Below are positions 45,506-55,344 of a stretch of DNA of 64,000 bases, one piece after another. The notes under the pieces were generated by a model, which did not search any database, was not told the DNA's origin, and saw only the letters and a program-made list of their open reading frames with translations. The stretch is from NCBI GenBank assembly GCA_022180725.1, contig BQMO01000007.1, positions 31,837 to 95,836 on the forward strand, written 5' to 3'. How positions within the stretch are numbered: position 1 is the first letter of the stretch; each line of letters starts with the position of its first letter. Source of the DNA: Phycisphaerae bacterium (GTDB lineage: Bacteria > Planctomycetota > Phycisphaerae > Phycisphaerales > UBA1924). A program made the translations under genes and the position numbers.

Positions 45506-47086
45506 ATGCGCTCGCCCGCCCGCCGATGGTGTGACGTATCACCCGCCGCGTTTGAGCCGCTCGAACCACGATTGGCGCTGGCGGCGGACTTTGTCGTGAC
45601 GCTCGGGAGCGTCGTGAACGGGTTTGAGCGCAAGGCCGACGCGGAGATGATCCGCGTGACCGCGACGATCCAGAACCTTGGCGACGTTGCGGCCCGCGGC
45701 GGGGCTTCGCTGGAGTTCTACCTCTCGACCAACCCCGAGTTTGACGACAACGACGCCCTCTTTGAGGTCCGCCGCCTCGGGCGGCTCCCGATGCCCGGGC
45801 AGACGACGGTCGTGACGCTGGGTGTGACGGAGCCGACGCTGGTCGACCCGCCGGCGCCGTACCGGGCGGTGGACCCGGGAGATTACTACGTGATTGCGCG
45901 ACTTGTGCTCGACCAACCATCCCAGGAGCCCAACCGCGCGAACAACATCGCCGACGGCGACGGTACCGTGAACATTGCCTATGAGTTCGGTTTTTTGAAC
46001 GGCAAGAACCGTCCGTTCTCGTGGACGCAGCCGGACGGGTCGAAGGTCACGCTGAAGTTCGACGGGCAGGGCCAGGGAAATCTCAACCGCACCGACAACG
46101 GCATCAACATGGTGGTCACGTCGGCGCGGGTGAATACGTCATTGCTGATCTCGACGACCCGCAGGGCGCCGGTGCGGTTCTCGCAGATCATTCTTCCTGC
46201 GGGTCTCGACAACCTGCGCGCGCCCAACGTCACGCTGACGGGCCTGGTCAGCATCCAGTCCATCGCCACGAACATCACGCTGGGGGGCATCACGCGCGGG
46301 TCGATCTCGATCACCGGGTTTGCACGCCACATCACGCTCTCGCTCGGCGAGGTGACGGATACCGTGGTCACCTCGACCGTGCCGATCAGCAGCCTGGGCG
46401 TCAAGTTCTGGCGGAACACCGACAGTGCGCCGGATTTCGTACGCGCGCCGTACATCGAGCGGCTGACCTCGGGCGGGGACTTCGCCCCGAGCATCACGGC
46501 GTCGTCGTCCAACTCGAAGGGGTACGGCCTCGAAAAGGTCAAGATCAAGGGGGAGGTTTCGGGCGTGTGGTCGGTGGCCGGGAGTTCGAGCCTGATCGAC
46601 GTCGGCTCGACCGCGGCCTCGTTCCGTGCCGGATTCCTGGGCATCATCGACATCTTCCGCACGAAGAATGACATGCGGGGGTTGCTCGCGGGCTCGCTGA
46701 TCGAGAAGATCGACATCGGCCGGGACCTGATCAGCGCGCAGATTCTCTCGGGATACAGCCTGGGAGCCGACCTCCAGATCGGCGGCACGGGCGCCAACGC
46801 CGATCAGTTCCGCAACGGGATCATCGACCGCCTGATCATCGGCGGCAGGATGACCAACTCCATCGTCGCCGCGGGGCTGGTGACGTCCGACGCGGTGCTC
46901 CTCAACGGGGACGACGGATTTGTCGCCAACCCGCCGGGCGCGCGGATTTTCCGCATCGACATCCGCAAGGGGATGCAGAACTCGTTTGTGCTGGCGCCCA
47001 CACTCCCGGCGACGGCGCGAGTCGGGTTTGGCACGATCGACATCACGGATGACCCGCGGTTCATCACCGAGTTGCCGTTGCCGTAG
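45506..47086 (+). CDS. LEPR-motif surface protein with CARDB-like domain
   Basis: The ATG at 45506 is chosen because GGAAGGAG (45492-45499) lies 6 bases before it. ATG codons at 45479 and 45500 have no suitable site. The 526-residue protein has the motif FEPLEPRLALAAD near residue 16, typical of planctomycete surface proteins, and no ordinary cleavable signal. A CARDB-type domain follows (about residues 28-135, TIQNLGDVAARGGASLEFYL). The rest is beta-rich repeats of VSIQSIATNITLGGI kind that resemble a beta-helix. It is probably exported and surface-attached, with ligand unknown. It separates the CoA-transferase genes. Confidence 0.75.
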   Translation: MRSPARRWCDVSPAAFEPLEPRLALAADFVVTLGSVVNGFERKADAEMIRVTATIQNLGDVAARGGASLEFYLSTNPEFDDNDALFEVRRLGRLPMPGQTTVVTLGVTEPTLVDPPAPYRAVDPGDYYVIARLVLDQPSQEPNRANNIADGDGTVNIAYEFGFLNGKNRPFSWTQPDGSKVTLKFDGQGQGNLNRTDNGINMVVTSARVNTSLLISTTRRAPVRFSQIILPAGLDNLRAPNVTLTGLVSIQSIATNITLGGITRGSISITGFARHITLSLGEVTDTVVTSTVPISSLGVKFWRNTDSAPDFVRAPYIERLTSGGDFAPSITASSSNSKGYGLEKVKIKGEVSGVWSVAGSSSLIDVGSTAASFRAGFLGIIDIFRTKNDMRGLLAGSLIEKIDIGRDLISAQILSGYSLGADLQIGGTGANADQFRNGIIDRLIIGGRMTNSIVAAGLVTSDAVLLNGDDGFVANPPGARIFRIDIRKGMQNSFVLAPTLPATARVGFGTIDITDDPRFITELPLP

Positions 47087-47107
47087 GGGCGGGGCACGAG
47101 CCGCGGC

Positions 47108-47923
47108 TCATGGCACGCGCGTCGTCCGTTGCTCGATCCGCTTGACGCTCACCGTCCGTACGACCCGATCCACGTAACTGCCCGGGGTGTGAATCGCGTC
47201 CGCGTCGAGCGCGCCCAGCGGAACCATCTCGTCCACCTCGGCGATGACGAACGCCGCGGCGGTCGCCATCATGGGGTTGAAGTTCCGGGCCGTCTTTCGG
47301 TACACGAGGTTGCCGAACGGGTCGGCCTGGTGCGCCTTGACGAGCGCCAGGTCGCCATAAAGTCCCGTCTCCATCACGTACTCGCGCGGCTCGGCCTGGT
47401 CCAAGCGCACCGGCGATGGGCCGTCCTTCATCACCCGCCCCGCGTACCCGCGGCCGGGAACTGTCGCGCCCCCGGGCGCTTCCCCCGGGCGGTAGAACTC
47501 GCGCGTGTCCTTCCCCTCGGCCACCAGCGTGCCCGCGCCCGTCGCCGTGTAGAAGGCCGGGATCCCCGCGCCCCCGGCCCGGAGCCGCTCCGCGAGCGTC
47601 CCCTGCGGGTTGAACTCGACTTCCAGTTCGCCGGACAGGAACTGTTTCTCGAAGGTCGCGTTCTCGCCGACGTAACTCGAGATCATCTTGCGGATCTGCC
47701 GCGTCTGGAGCAGCAACCCCAGGCCCCAGTCGTCCACGCCGGCGTTGTTCGAGACGCACGTGAGGTCTTTGACCCCGCTGTCGCGGAGCGCGAGGATGAG
47801 ATGCTCGGGGATGCCGCAAAGGCCGAAGCCGCCGACCAAGATGGTCATCCCATCGCGGAGCACCCCCTTGGCGGCGAGGTCGGCGAAGGCGGCGGGGGCG
47901 GTGTCAAAGACTTTCTGTCCCAT
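47108..47923 (-). CDS. 3-oxoacid CoA-transferase subunit A
   Basis: The 271-residue alpha subunit starts VFDTAPAAFADLAAKGVLRD and has TILVGGFGLCGIPEHLILAL, CVSNNAGVDDWGLGLLL, GAGIPAFYTATGAGTLVAEG and LALVKAHQADPFGNLVYRKT. These are the standard SCOT/AtoD alpha blocks. The partner beta subunit is at 43652-44311 on the same strand. The A gene follows the Ser/Thr kinase gene by 33 bases and converges on the LEPR surface protein gene. Confidence 0.94.
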   Translation of the reverse strand: MGQKVFDTAPAAFADLAAKGVLRDGMTILVGGFGLCGIPEHLILALRDSGVKDLTCVSNNAGVDDWGLGLLLQTRQIRKMISSYVGENATFEKQFLSGELEVEFNPQGTLAERLRAGGAGIPAFYTATGAGTLVAEGKDTREFYRPGEAPGGATVPGRGYAGRVMKDGPSPVRLDQAEPREYVMETGLYGDLALVKAHQADPFGNLVYRKTARNFNPMMATAAAFVIAEVDEMVPLGALDADAIHTPGSYVDRVVRTVSVKRIEQRTTRVP

Positions 47924-47956
47924 GGTCTCCGAGCGTAGCCGACGCCCGTACGGCGC

Positions 47957-49321
47957 TCAACCCCACAGCCGACCCTTCAGGCGCGACCAGAACCCCCGCG
48001 GTGGCATCGGCGCGGGGATCGGCTCGGCGGGCGTCTCGGGCTTCGTCGGCTTTGCCGCCGCGGGGGGCGTGCTCGCCAGCATCCGCCGGTAGGACTCGGG
48101 GTCGAGCGTGTAACGCACCAGGAGCAGGCACGACGGGCACCGTCCGGTGGTGGGCTGACCGGCGAGCGCTCCGGCGCAGCGGATGCACGGCGTGCCCTCG
48201 GGGACTGACTCAAAGAGCGGGGCCGGGGTAACTGTCCCGCCCGGGTCGGGTTCGCCGCTCTTGCGCTTGGCGGCGATGGTGCTGAGGCGGTCGTAGTACG
48301 TCGCGCCGTGTTCGGGGGTGGGGGTGGGTTTGCTGCCGCCATCGCCGCCGGCGCGGACGCGCTGCACCATGGCGAGAAGTTCGGCCTCGCCGCGGGCCTT
48401 GTTGACGAGGAAGGCGTCCATCTGCGCGAAGGCGTCCTGGACAGCCAGCAGCAGATGCCGCGCCGTTTTCACCCGGAACATCGGGTTCTTGGTCATGGCG
48501 CGGGCCACGACATCCGCCAGGGCGGGGTGAATCGCACGGACGGCGTCGAGGGGCGGATCGACCTCGCGGTGGGCGGCCCGCACTTGCTCGAAATCCCCGT
48601 CGTATGGCAGATTCCCCGTGAGCATCTCGTACAGCATGACCCCCAGGGCGTAGACATCAGAGCGAGGCGACACCACGCGGTCGAACATCTCGGGGGCCAT
48701 GTAGTCCGGCGTGCCCGCGACCGCCTCGACCTTCGCCCCCGTCAGCACCACCGCCCGCGTGCATGCCAGGCCGAAATCCGTCAGCACCAGCGTGCCCTCG
48801 CCCGTGAGCAGGATGTTCGCCGGCTTGAGGTCGCGGTGGATGACGTTGGCTTCGTGGAGCACGGCAACGGCCTCGCACGCGGCTTCCATCGCCACCCGGG
48901 CGACCGCGGGCGGGAAGGGGCCGACGCGGTGCAGGAGCTGGGCAAGTGTCGGCCCGTCGACGTATTCCATGACGATGAACGGCACGCCGCCGATGACGTC
49001 GGCGTTGAGGACGGTGTTCAGCCCTGCGTGCTGGAGGGCCGCAGCGGCCCGCGCCCCCTCGAGAAACATCGCGAAGTGCGGGTCGTCTTCGCTGGACACC
49101 ATGTTGAGGAGGAACTTCACGGCGACGTCGCGGTTGAGGAGGGTGTGGCGTCCGAGCCAGACCACGCCCATGCCGCCCTTGCCCAGTTCGCGCACGAGGG
49201 TCACCGGGCCGAGCGTCTTGGGGATCTCGACCGACGCGGCGGCGACCGTCGGCGCGTCGGGCAGGCCGACCGTCGTTTTCGTCGGGTTCCGCGTCAGCGT
49301 GATGGTGTCCGTCCCGCTCAT
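47957..49321 (-). CDS. Soluble Ser/Thr protein kinase with C-terminal zinc ribbon
   Basis: The 454-residue Hanks-type kinase has the glycine loop ELGKGGMGVVWLGR (residues 45-58), the ATP-binding Lys69 in VAVKF, the catalytic loop VIHRDLKPANILL (Asp164), DFGLA (Asp182) and GTPDYMAPEMFD. After the kinase domain come a low-complexity linker and a four-cysteine ribbon CIRCAGAL...GRCPSC (about residues 380-400), then a Pro/Ala-rich tail ending FWSRLKGRLWG. There is no membrane helix, so it is cytoplasmic. Its targets are unknown. It lies between isocitrate dehydrogenase and CoA-transferase A on the same strand. Confidence 0.9.
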   Translation of the reverse strand: MSGTDTITLTRNPTKTTVGLPDAPTVAAASVEIPKTLGPVTLVRELGKGGMGVVWLGRHTLLNRDVAVKFLLNMVSSEDDPHFAMFLEGARAAAALQHAGLNTVLNADVIGGVPFIVMEYVDGPTLAQLLHRVGPFPPAVARVAMEAACEAVAVLHEANVIHRDLKPANILLTGEGTLVLTDFGLACTRAVVLTGAKVEAVAGTPDYMAPEMFDRVVSPRSDVYALGVMLYEMLTGNLPYDGDFEQVRAAHREVDPPLDAVRAIHPALADVVARAMTKNPMFRVKTARHLLLAVQDAFAQMDAFLVNKARGEAELLAMVQRVRAGGDGGSKPTPTPEHGATYYDRLSTIAAKRKSGEPDPGGTVTPAPLFESVPEGTPCIRCAGALAGQPTTGRCPSCLLLVRYTLDPESYRRMLASTPPAAAKPTKPETPAEPIPAPMPPRGFWSRLKGRLWG

Positions 49322-49361
49322 CAGGCCCCGGAGTGTACCACGGCGGGGCGTGCGCCCGGCC

Positions 49362-50843
<1,482 letters not shown>

Positions 50844-50870
50844 GATCGTAACTCTCCTTGGGTCAATGAT

Positions 50871-50897
50871 TTGCGTGCTTCGTCGGTCTGGTAAACT
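50871..50897 (+). promoter_or_regulatory. Candidate promoter of the DinB gene
   Basis: TTGCGT (50871-50876) and TAAACT (50892-50897) lie in the divergent gap between icd and the DinB gene. The spacing of 15 is short. TAAACT also occurs before the SPFH gene (2691-2696) and before rnc (52797-52802), so it may be a local -10 form. Confidence 0.3.
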
Positions 50898-50966
50898 ACG
50901 GGGCCAAGCATAGCCCACCGACGCGGTGTGTCCGCGTGGTGTGCATCGACTCGGAGATAGAGAACC

Positions 50967-51602
50967 ATGAGCAAGAAGCCCGCAAAGAAGTCCAAGCCTG
51001 CCAAGAAGGCGGCCAAGAAGGCCGCGAAACCCGCCCGCAAGCCTGCCAAGGCCGCGAAGCCGGCCAAGAACGCCACAAAGGCCGCCGCTCCCGCGAGACC
51101 CGCCGGCAATCCGCTCCGCGACCGCGCCCTGGCGATCTTCAAGTTTGCGCACAAGACGACGGACAAGTTCTCGGGCGGCTTCAGCGACGCGCAGATGACG
51201 GCGATGCCCTGCGCCACGAGCAACCATGTTCTCTGGAGCCTCGGGCACCTGGCCGTCAGCAACGCCTGGTTCGCGAGCATGATCGACGGCGCGCCCGTCG
51301 GAGTCGAGGAATCGTGGGACAAGATGTTCGGCATGAACAGCAAGCCGGTGGCCGACGCGTCGGCCTACCCGTCGATCGCGGACGTGCGGGCGATGTACCA
51401 GAAGACGGCGGAGCGGCTCGAAGACGCGGCCCGTGCCCGCACCGACGCCGACCTGCTCCAACCGCCGACGGGCGAGAGCGGCGGGTTCCTGACCGATCGG
51501 CTCGATTCGGTTCTGAAGGCCGCGTGGCACGAGGGGTGGCACCTCGGGCAGATCGCCGAGTGCCGCAAGGCCCTCGGGTTGCCCAGCGCGATGAGCAGTT
51601 GA
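50967..51602 (+). CDS. DinB-family protein with N-terminal histone-H1-like tail
   Basis: The 211-residue protein has two parts. Residues 1-47 are almost only Lys, Ala and Pro (KKPAKKSKPAKKAAKKAAKP and similar), like the basic tails of histone H1 or bacterial HU/Hc1-type proteins. Residues 50-211 form a DinB/YfiT-type four-helix domain with the metal-binding His set in TSNHVLWSLGHLAVSNAW and AAWHEGWHLGQIAECRKALG. DinB-fold proteins are metal-dependent and include thiol S-transferases. The tail suggests binding to DNA or RNA. A tail-to-domain fusion of this kind is unusual. Confidence 0.85.
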   Translation: MSKKPAKKSKPAKKAAKKAAKPARKPAKAAKPAKNATKAAAPARPAGNPLRDRALAIFKFAHKTTDKFSGGFSDAQMTAMPCATSNHVLWSLGHLAVSNAWFASMIDGAPVGVEESWDKMFGMNSKPVADASAYPSIADVRAMYQKTAERLEDAARARTDADLLQPPTGESGGFLTDRLDSVLKAAWHEGWHLGQIAECRKALGLPSAMSS

Positions 51603-51609
51603 TCCGGTC

Positions 51610-52452
51610 CTACCGGTAATCTCCATCATCCCACAGGCGGGGCACGACGACCTCGTGGCTGGGGACGATGCGCGCGTGCGTGTCGAGGTAGAGCACGTTG
51701 GCCCCGGTGACGTGGCGGCGCGGCGCAACACGCGGGGCGGTGGTGGGGTCGGTGCTGTTGGGGTTGCCGTTCACGCTGCTGATGCGCCACATGTCGTAGA
51801 AGATGGAGATGCGCAGTTCGTCGTTGCCGGGGGCGTAGTTGTTCCCCCAGCGGACGCCGTCGGGGTCGTCGATGAAGCACGTGAGGTACGCGGTAGACGA
51901 GGCCCGCGGGTAGCGGAACATGCGTGTCGGGGGCTTGCTCTCGTCGGTGGCGGTCGGCTGCCCGCCGATCATGCGGAAACGCAGGCCGTTGTTCACGTAG
52001 TGGATGTTGTGGGGGTCCTTGGGGCGTGCGGGGTCGCGAAACGCCGCGCAGTCGCGGAACTGGTCGCCCAGGCCGTTGTCGCCCCGGCTGGCGACGGCGC
52101 GGCCGTCGACGAAGGGGCGGAGGTTGAAGGCCCACGAGATGTTCGTCGGCGCTCGATTCGTAGGCGAGACGTACCAGGCGGGGACCTGGGGTACGCCGGG
52201 CGGGTTGGTGTTGAGCGTTTCGCTCACGCCGCTCTCGCGCGGGGTGAACTCCTTGTAGGACTCGGAATAGAGGCCGAAGGCGACGCCGATCTGGCGTTGG
52301 TTGGAGAGGCAGACGGCCGCGCGCCCGGCGGCGCGGGCCTTGCCCAGCGCGGGGAGGAGCAGCCCGATGAGCAGGGCGATGATGGCGATGACCACCAGCA
52401 GTTCAATCAGCGTGAACGCGCGGGGGGGTCGGACCTGAGGCCGAGGGCGCAT
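51610..52452 (-). CDS. Type IV prepilin-like protein (H-X9-DG type)
   Basis: The 280-residue protein has the prepilin cleavage/methylation segment [20 protein letters not shown] followed by [20 protein letters not shown], the planctomycete form of the DUF1559-type pseudopilins. The C-terminal region has [18 protein letters not shown], close to the H-X9-DG motif but with DT in place of DG. Most planctomycetes encode many such proteins. They are anchored in the inner membrane and may build pseudopili, though their role is poorly known. Start is the ATG at 52452; an in-frame GTG lies two codons upstream. Confidence 0.88.
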   Translation of the reverse strand: MRPRPQVRPPRAFTLIELLVVIAIIALLIGLLLPALGKARAAGRAAVCLSNQRQIGVAFGLYSESYKEFTPRESGVSETLNTNPPGVPQVPAWYVSPTNRAPTNISWAFNLRPFVDGRAVASRGDNGLGDQFRDCAAFRDPARPKDPHNIHYVNNGLRFRMIGGQPTATDESKPPTRMFRYPRASSTAYLTCFIDDPDGVRWGNNYAPGNDELRISIFYDMWRISSVNGNPNSTDPTTAPRVAPRRHVTGANVLYLDTHARIVPSHEVVVPRLWDDGDYR

Positions 52453-52512
52453 GACCACAGCCTACCGCGCCCGGGGCGGCGTGTCGAGGAGTCTTGGGAA
52501 GGCGTGATTCGG

Positions 52513-52659
52513 CTACTTGTCGGCCGAGTTGAGCGACCGGCCCGCGCGACGCTTGCGGTTGATCATTTTCCGCCCGTTGCTGGTCTTCATCCGGGCGCGG
52601 AACCCGATGGCCCGCTTGCGCTTGATGCGGCTGGTGCGCTTGGGATAGTGCGTGGACAT
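52513..52659 (-). CDS. rpmH: Ribosomal protein bL34
   Basis: The 48-residue very basic protein (IKRKRAIGFRARMKTSNGRK then MINRKRRAGR) is bL34 of the large subunit. The family pattern RKRKR..GFR.RM.T..GR is intact. The chosen ATG at 52659 gives MSTHYPKRTSRIKR. A longer frame upstream is not supported. In most bacteria rpmH is followed by rnpA near dnaA, but here the downstream gene is a prepilin and no rnpA is seen. The start is divergent from rnc. Confidence 0.95.
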   Translation of the reverse strand: MSTHYPKRTSRIKRKRAIGFRARMKTSNGRKMINRKRRAGRSLNSADK

Positions 52660-52848
52660 GAGGCCTTTTCTCCGTGCCTGCCCGGCGGCGGACCTGCCTG
52701 CACGGGGCCTGTATTCTAGGCCGACTCCCCGGCTCCGCGGGGACTTTGGCGTGGTGCGATTGCGGATTTCCGCGGGCAATCCGGCCCCGACTTCGGTAAA
52801 CTAACTTTGGGAGAATGGCACCCCCGTTCGGCGGGCCGTTCGTGCAGC

Positions 52849-53577
52849 ATGGACTCTGACCAACGCAGCCATGCCGAGTTTCTCATCGGGTACCGTTTCA
52901 AGGACGGCGGGCTGCTCGAACGCGCCCTGACCCACACCTCGACCACGGACAACGGGCTGGCCAGCAACGAACGGCTGGAGTTCCTCGGCGACGCCGTGCT
53001 CGGGATGATCGTCTGCGACCTCATCTTTCAAAAATACCCCAACCTCCGCGAAGGTGAGATGACCAAGATCAAGTCCGCGGTTGTCTCCCGCGACACGTGC
53101 GCCCACATCGCCCGCGACCTGGGGTTGGAGGAACTGCTCATCCTGGGCAAGGGGATGCAGACCAACGGGGCACTTCCCCCGTCGCTGGGGGCGTGCGCGT
53201 TCGAGTCGGTGATCGGGGCGGTGTACCTCGACGCGGGGTGGACCGGGGCGGTCGAGTTCGTTCGGCCGCTCGTGGAGCCGGTGATTCTTCGCGCGGCGGT
53301 GTCGGGGCACCAGGAGAACTTCAAGAGCGTGCTTCAGCAGTACGCCCAGCAGCACTTTGCCCGCACGCCGAACTATCGCATTCTCGACGAGCAAGGCCCG
53401 GACCATGCGAAGTGCTTCAAGGTGCGTGTGGAGATCGGGGGGCGGTGCTTCGAGCCGTGCTGGGGGCAGACCAAGAAGCGGGCCGAGCAACTGGCGGCGC
53501 TGGCGGCGTTGCGCGACCTGGGGATGGTGCGCGAGAAGGAAGACGGGGCGATTACGCTCGAAGTGCCGGAGGAATGA
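52849..53577 (+). CDS. rnc: Ribonuclease III with Asp-to-Cys change in the active site
   Basis: The 242-residue protein cleaves double-stranded RNA in rRNA and mRNA processing. The signature NERLEFLGDAVLG (residues 40-52) is intact with E41, E44 and D48. The double-stranded RNA-binding domain fills the C-terminus (NYRILDEQGPDHAKCFKVRV and KKRAEQLAALAALRDLG). The second metal-binding motif, usually ADxxEALIGA, reads GACAFESVIGAVYLD. The conserved Asp (E. coli Asp114) is Cys116, while the essential Glu is kept as E119. The ATG at 52849 is chosen; a TTG-start extension of 14 residues is not supported. TAAACT at 52797 may be the -10. Confidence 0.93.
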   Translation: MDSDQRSHAEFLIGYRFKDGGLLERALTHTSTTDNGLASNERLEFLGDAVLGMIVCDLIFQKYPNLREGEMTKIKSAVVSRDTCAHIARDLGLEELLILGKGMQTNGALPPSLGACAFESVIGAVYLDAGWTGAVEFVRPLVEPVILRAAVSGHQENFKSVLQQYAQQHFARTPNYRILDEQGPDHAKCFKVRVEIGGRCFEPCWGQTKKRAEQLAALAALRDLGMVREKEDGAITLEVPEE

Positions 53578-53770
53578 CCCGGCGCGGGGCACACCTTGAT
53601 GGAGCAACAAGGGGTTGGGGCTTGGCGATTATTATCAGGAGTGTGGATTGGCCATCATTCCACGCCCTGCAATGTTGAGGGTGATCCGAACGTGCCGCCG
53701 TGCACCGCGCACGGTGTCACGACGCGATGCTCCGCGCGGGCGGTCGGCACGCCGGATGCAGGCCCGGCCG
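53578..53770. other. Region between rnc and the tRNA-Gly remnant
   Basis: I find no gene here. GCGGGCG at 53736-53742 matches the 5' acceptor strand expected for the following tRNA-Gly half, but the rest of the 5' half (D-arm and 5' anticodon stem) is not recognisable. Confidence 0.45.
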
Positions 53771-53812
53771 TTCCCAAGCTGAATGTCGGGAGTTCGATCC
53801 TCCTCGCCCGCT
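53771..53812 (+). pseudogene. 3' half of tRNA-Gly (anticodon CCC), possible attachment site
   Basis: The loop TTCCCAA, 3' anticodon stem GCTGA, variable ATGTC, T-arm GGGAG/CTCCT around TTCGATC, 3' acceptor CGCCCGC and discriminator T match the 3' half of bacterial tRNA-Gly(CCC). The bases before the loop (GGCCG) cannot pair with GCTGA at any of five positions, so this is no functional tRNA. Such 3' halves are typical integration targets of tyrosine recombinases. One recombinase end lies 1.5 kb to the right. Confidence 0.8.
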
Positions 53813-53818
53813 TTGTCT

Positions 53819-53853
53819 GCCGCCGATGTCACACGATGACACCGGCGGCTTTT
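53819..53853 (+). terminator. Intrinsic terminator after the tRNA-Gly remnant
   Basis: 13-base arms (53819-53831 and 53837-53849) pair with a single A-C mismatch around loop CACGA and are followed by TTTT (53850-53853). It fits a terminator of the original tRNA-Gly gene, kept although the 5' half of the gene is gone. Confidence 0.85.
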
Positions 53854-53962
53854 CGTTGACAAACTCCGCAGATTCCGCGAGTTCTGGCGAGGTGGGCGGG
53901 AGCGTCCAGATCGGGGCCGAAGGCCGGACGATGACAGGGAATGACCGGGGTGGACGCTCGCT

Positions 53963-53994
53963 TGTGCAAGCGCGTGTGCAAGTGGTTGTGCAAG
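53963..53994. repeat. Three 12-bp iterons (TGTGCAAG core)
   Basis: TGTGCAAG occurs at 53963-53970, 53975-53982 and 53987-53994 with an exact 12-base period. The array ends 37 bases before the nuclease gene start. It could be an operator, or arm-type sites of a recombinase or a replication initiator. Such evenly spaced copies do not occur elsewhere in the window. Confidence 0.75.
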
Positions 53995-54031
53995 GCGTGG
54001 CGGGAGAGGGCTCCCGGCTTAGGATTTCCCC

Positions 54032-55315
54032 ATGCACGGCCGCCAGTTCTGCACGCCCCATCTCGTGAGCACCCTGGGAGCGACGCCCCTGGAGCGAGTC
54101 GTCTTCGACGATCGCTCGATCCGGGAGGGGTGGTTCCAAGACCTGCTGTTCAAGAATCCGTCGCTCATCCCGATCGACGAGGTCGAAGAGGTCTTCGGCC
54201 CCCTAGTCCCGGTTGCTCGCGAGCTGCCCACCGAGGCCGGGCCCGTTGATGTGGTCTATGTGAATCCGCGCGGGTACATCACGCTCGTCGAGACGAAGCT
54301 CTTCCGCAACCCCGAGGCCAGACGGGAAGTCGTGGCCCAGATCCTCGACTACGCGTCCGCCATGTCCAGTTGGACGTATCAGGATTTCTGCTATGCCGTG
54401 CGCCTCAAGCGCAGAATCGACGATGGACGACCGACCGGCCCCAGCACGCCGATTGAAGGGGACGACGATCCGATTCTGCCATTGGTGCGCGACCATCCGG
54501 ACTTCGACGAAGCCCGCTTCATCGACTCGGTGACAAAGAACCTCGCGCAGGGGCGCTTCCTGTTGCTGGTGGCGGGCGACGGCATTCAGCACGGCGTGGA
54601 GCAACTCGCCGACACACTCGCCGCCGCTCCGGCGCTTGGATTTACCTTTGCGCTATTGGAGATAGCCCTGTTCAAGACCGGGATGGCGGACAAGGCGATG
54701 GTGGCGCAGCCCCGGGTGCTGGCTCGGACCCGAGAGATCGTGCGGGCTGTCGTCGAGCTTCGTGCTCCGCTTGCTCCGAAGGATGTCACCGTCAAGCTAC
54801 CAGAGGTGGTCTACGGCGACGACGGCGGCAAGCGCCGGCGGCTTACCGAAGAAGCGATGTTCGAGACTATCTCCGAGTCGCTGGGCGAGCCGGTCATCGA
54901 ACAGTTCCGCGGTTTCCTTCGAGAGTGCGAGAAGGTCGGGATCGAGCCGGAGGCACGCGGAACCAGCCTATCACTCTTCTGGTACGAACCGAACACCGGC
55001 AGGCGATTCTCTTTCGCGTCCATCTACGCGGAAGGTGGTGTTGTAGATCTTCGATTCGTCCTGCACAACTACCGCAAGAGCGGAATCGACCAGAAAATCG
55101 GGATGGAGTACGTGAACGCCGTCGCAGCACTCGTTCCCGGCGCGAAAGTCAGGGAGAACTTCAAGGAAGGCAAGGCGTGGACGCGCGTGTTCGTGAATCA
55201 GCGTGAAGTGTCGCTGGCCGATCTGATGCCGAAGTCTACAGAGTGGCTCCAAGCCCTTGCCACGGTGATCGCCAAGACTGAGGAAGGCGGAGCATCGCGA
55301 CGCGAAGATGCATGA
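54032..55315 (+). CDS. Predicted PD-(D/E)xK nuclease (NucS/DUF91-like core), solitary island gene
   Basis: The 427-residue protein has a PD-(D/E)xK-type core in its first quarter: an N-terminal helix SIREGWFQDLLFKNPSLIP, Asp73 in GPVDVVYVNPRG, then Glu87 and Lys89 in YITLVETKLF, and Gln103 in AQILDYAS. This order is that of NucS/EndoMS, RecB-like and restriction nucleases. The remaining 300 residues are alpha/beta and unassigned (SLFWYEPNTGRRFSFASIYA). It has codons that are rare around it, such as ATA, and it lies between a tRNA remnant with iterons and a recombinase remnant, both signs of transfer. A role in defence or DNA repair is an inference. Confidence 0.78.
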   Translation: MHGRQFCTPHLVSTLGATPLERVVFDDRSIREGWFQDLLFKNPSLIPIDEVEEVFGPLVPVARELPTEAGPVDVVYVNPRGYITLVETKLFRNPEARREVVAQILDYASAMSSWTYQDFCYAVRLKRRIDDGRPTGPSTPIEGDDDPILPLVRDHPDFDEARFIDSVTKNLAQGRFLLLVAGDGIQHGVEQLADTLAAAPALGFTFALLEIALFKTGMADKAMVAQPRVLARTREIVRAVVELRAPLAPKDVTVKLPEVVYGDDGGKRRRLTEEAMFETISESLGEPVIEQFRGFLRECEKVGIEPEARGTSLSLFWYEPNTGRRFSFASIYAEGGVVDLRFVLHNYRKSGIDQKIGMEYVNAVAALVPGAKVRENFKEGKAWTRVFVNQREVSLADLMPKSTEWLQALATVIAKTEEGGASRREDA

Positions 55316-55344
55316 GGCGGTGATGCTGGTGCGGTGCACCAATC

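Noticed and set aside
50844..51731. N-terminal extension of isocitrate dehydrogenase by about 300 codons
   Set aside because: It would be antisense to the DinB gene; the ATG at 50843 has AAGGAGAG and the normal family N-terminus.
53571..53771. Group I intron in the tRNA-Gly anticodon loop
   Set aside because: No tRNA-Gly 5' half with a D-arm was found upstream, and no intron core sequence was seen.
53736..53812. Complete functional tRNA-Gly
   Set aside because: The 5' side has no D-arm and none of the five anticodon-stem positions pair. Only the 3' half and a chance-like 7-base acceptor match are present.
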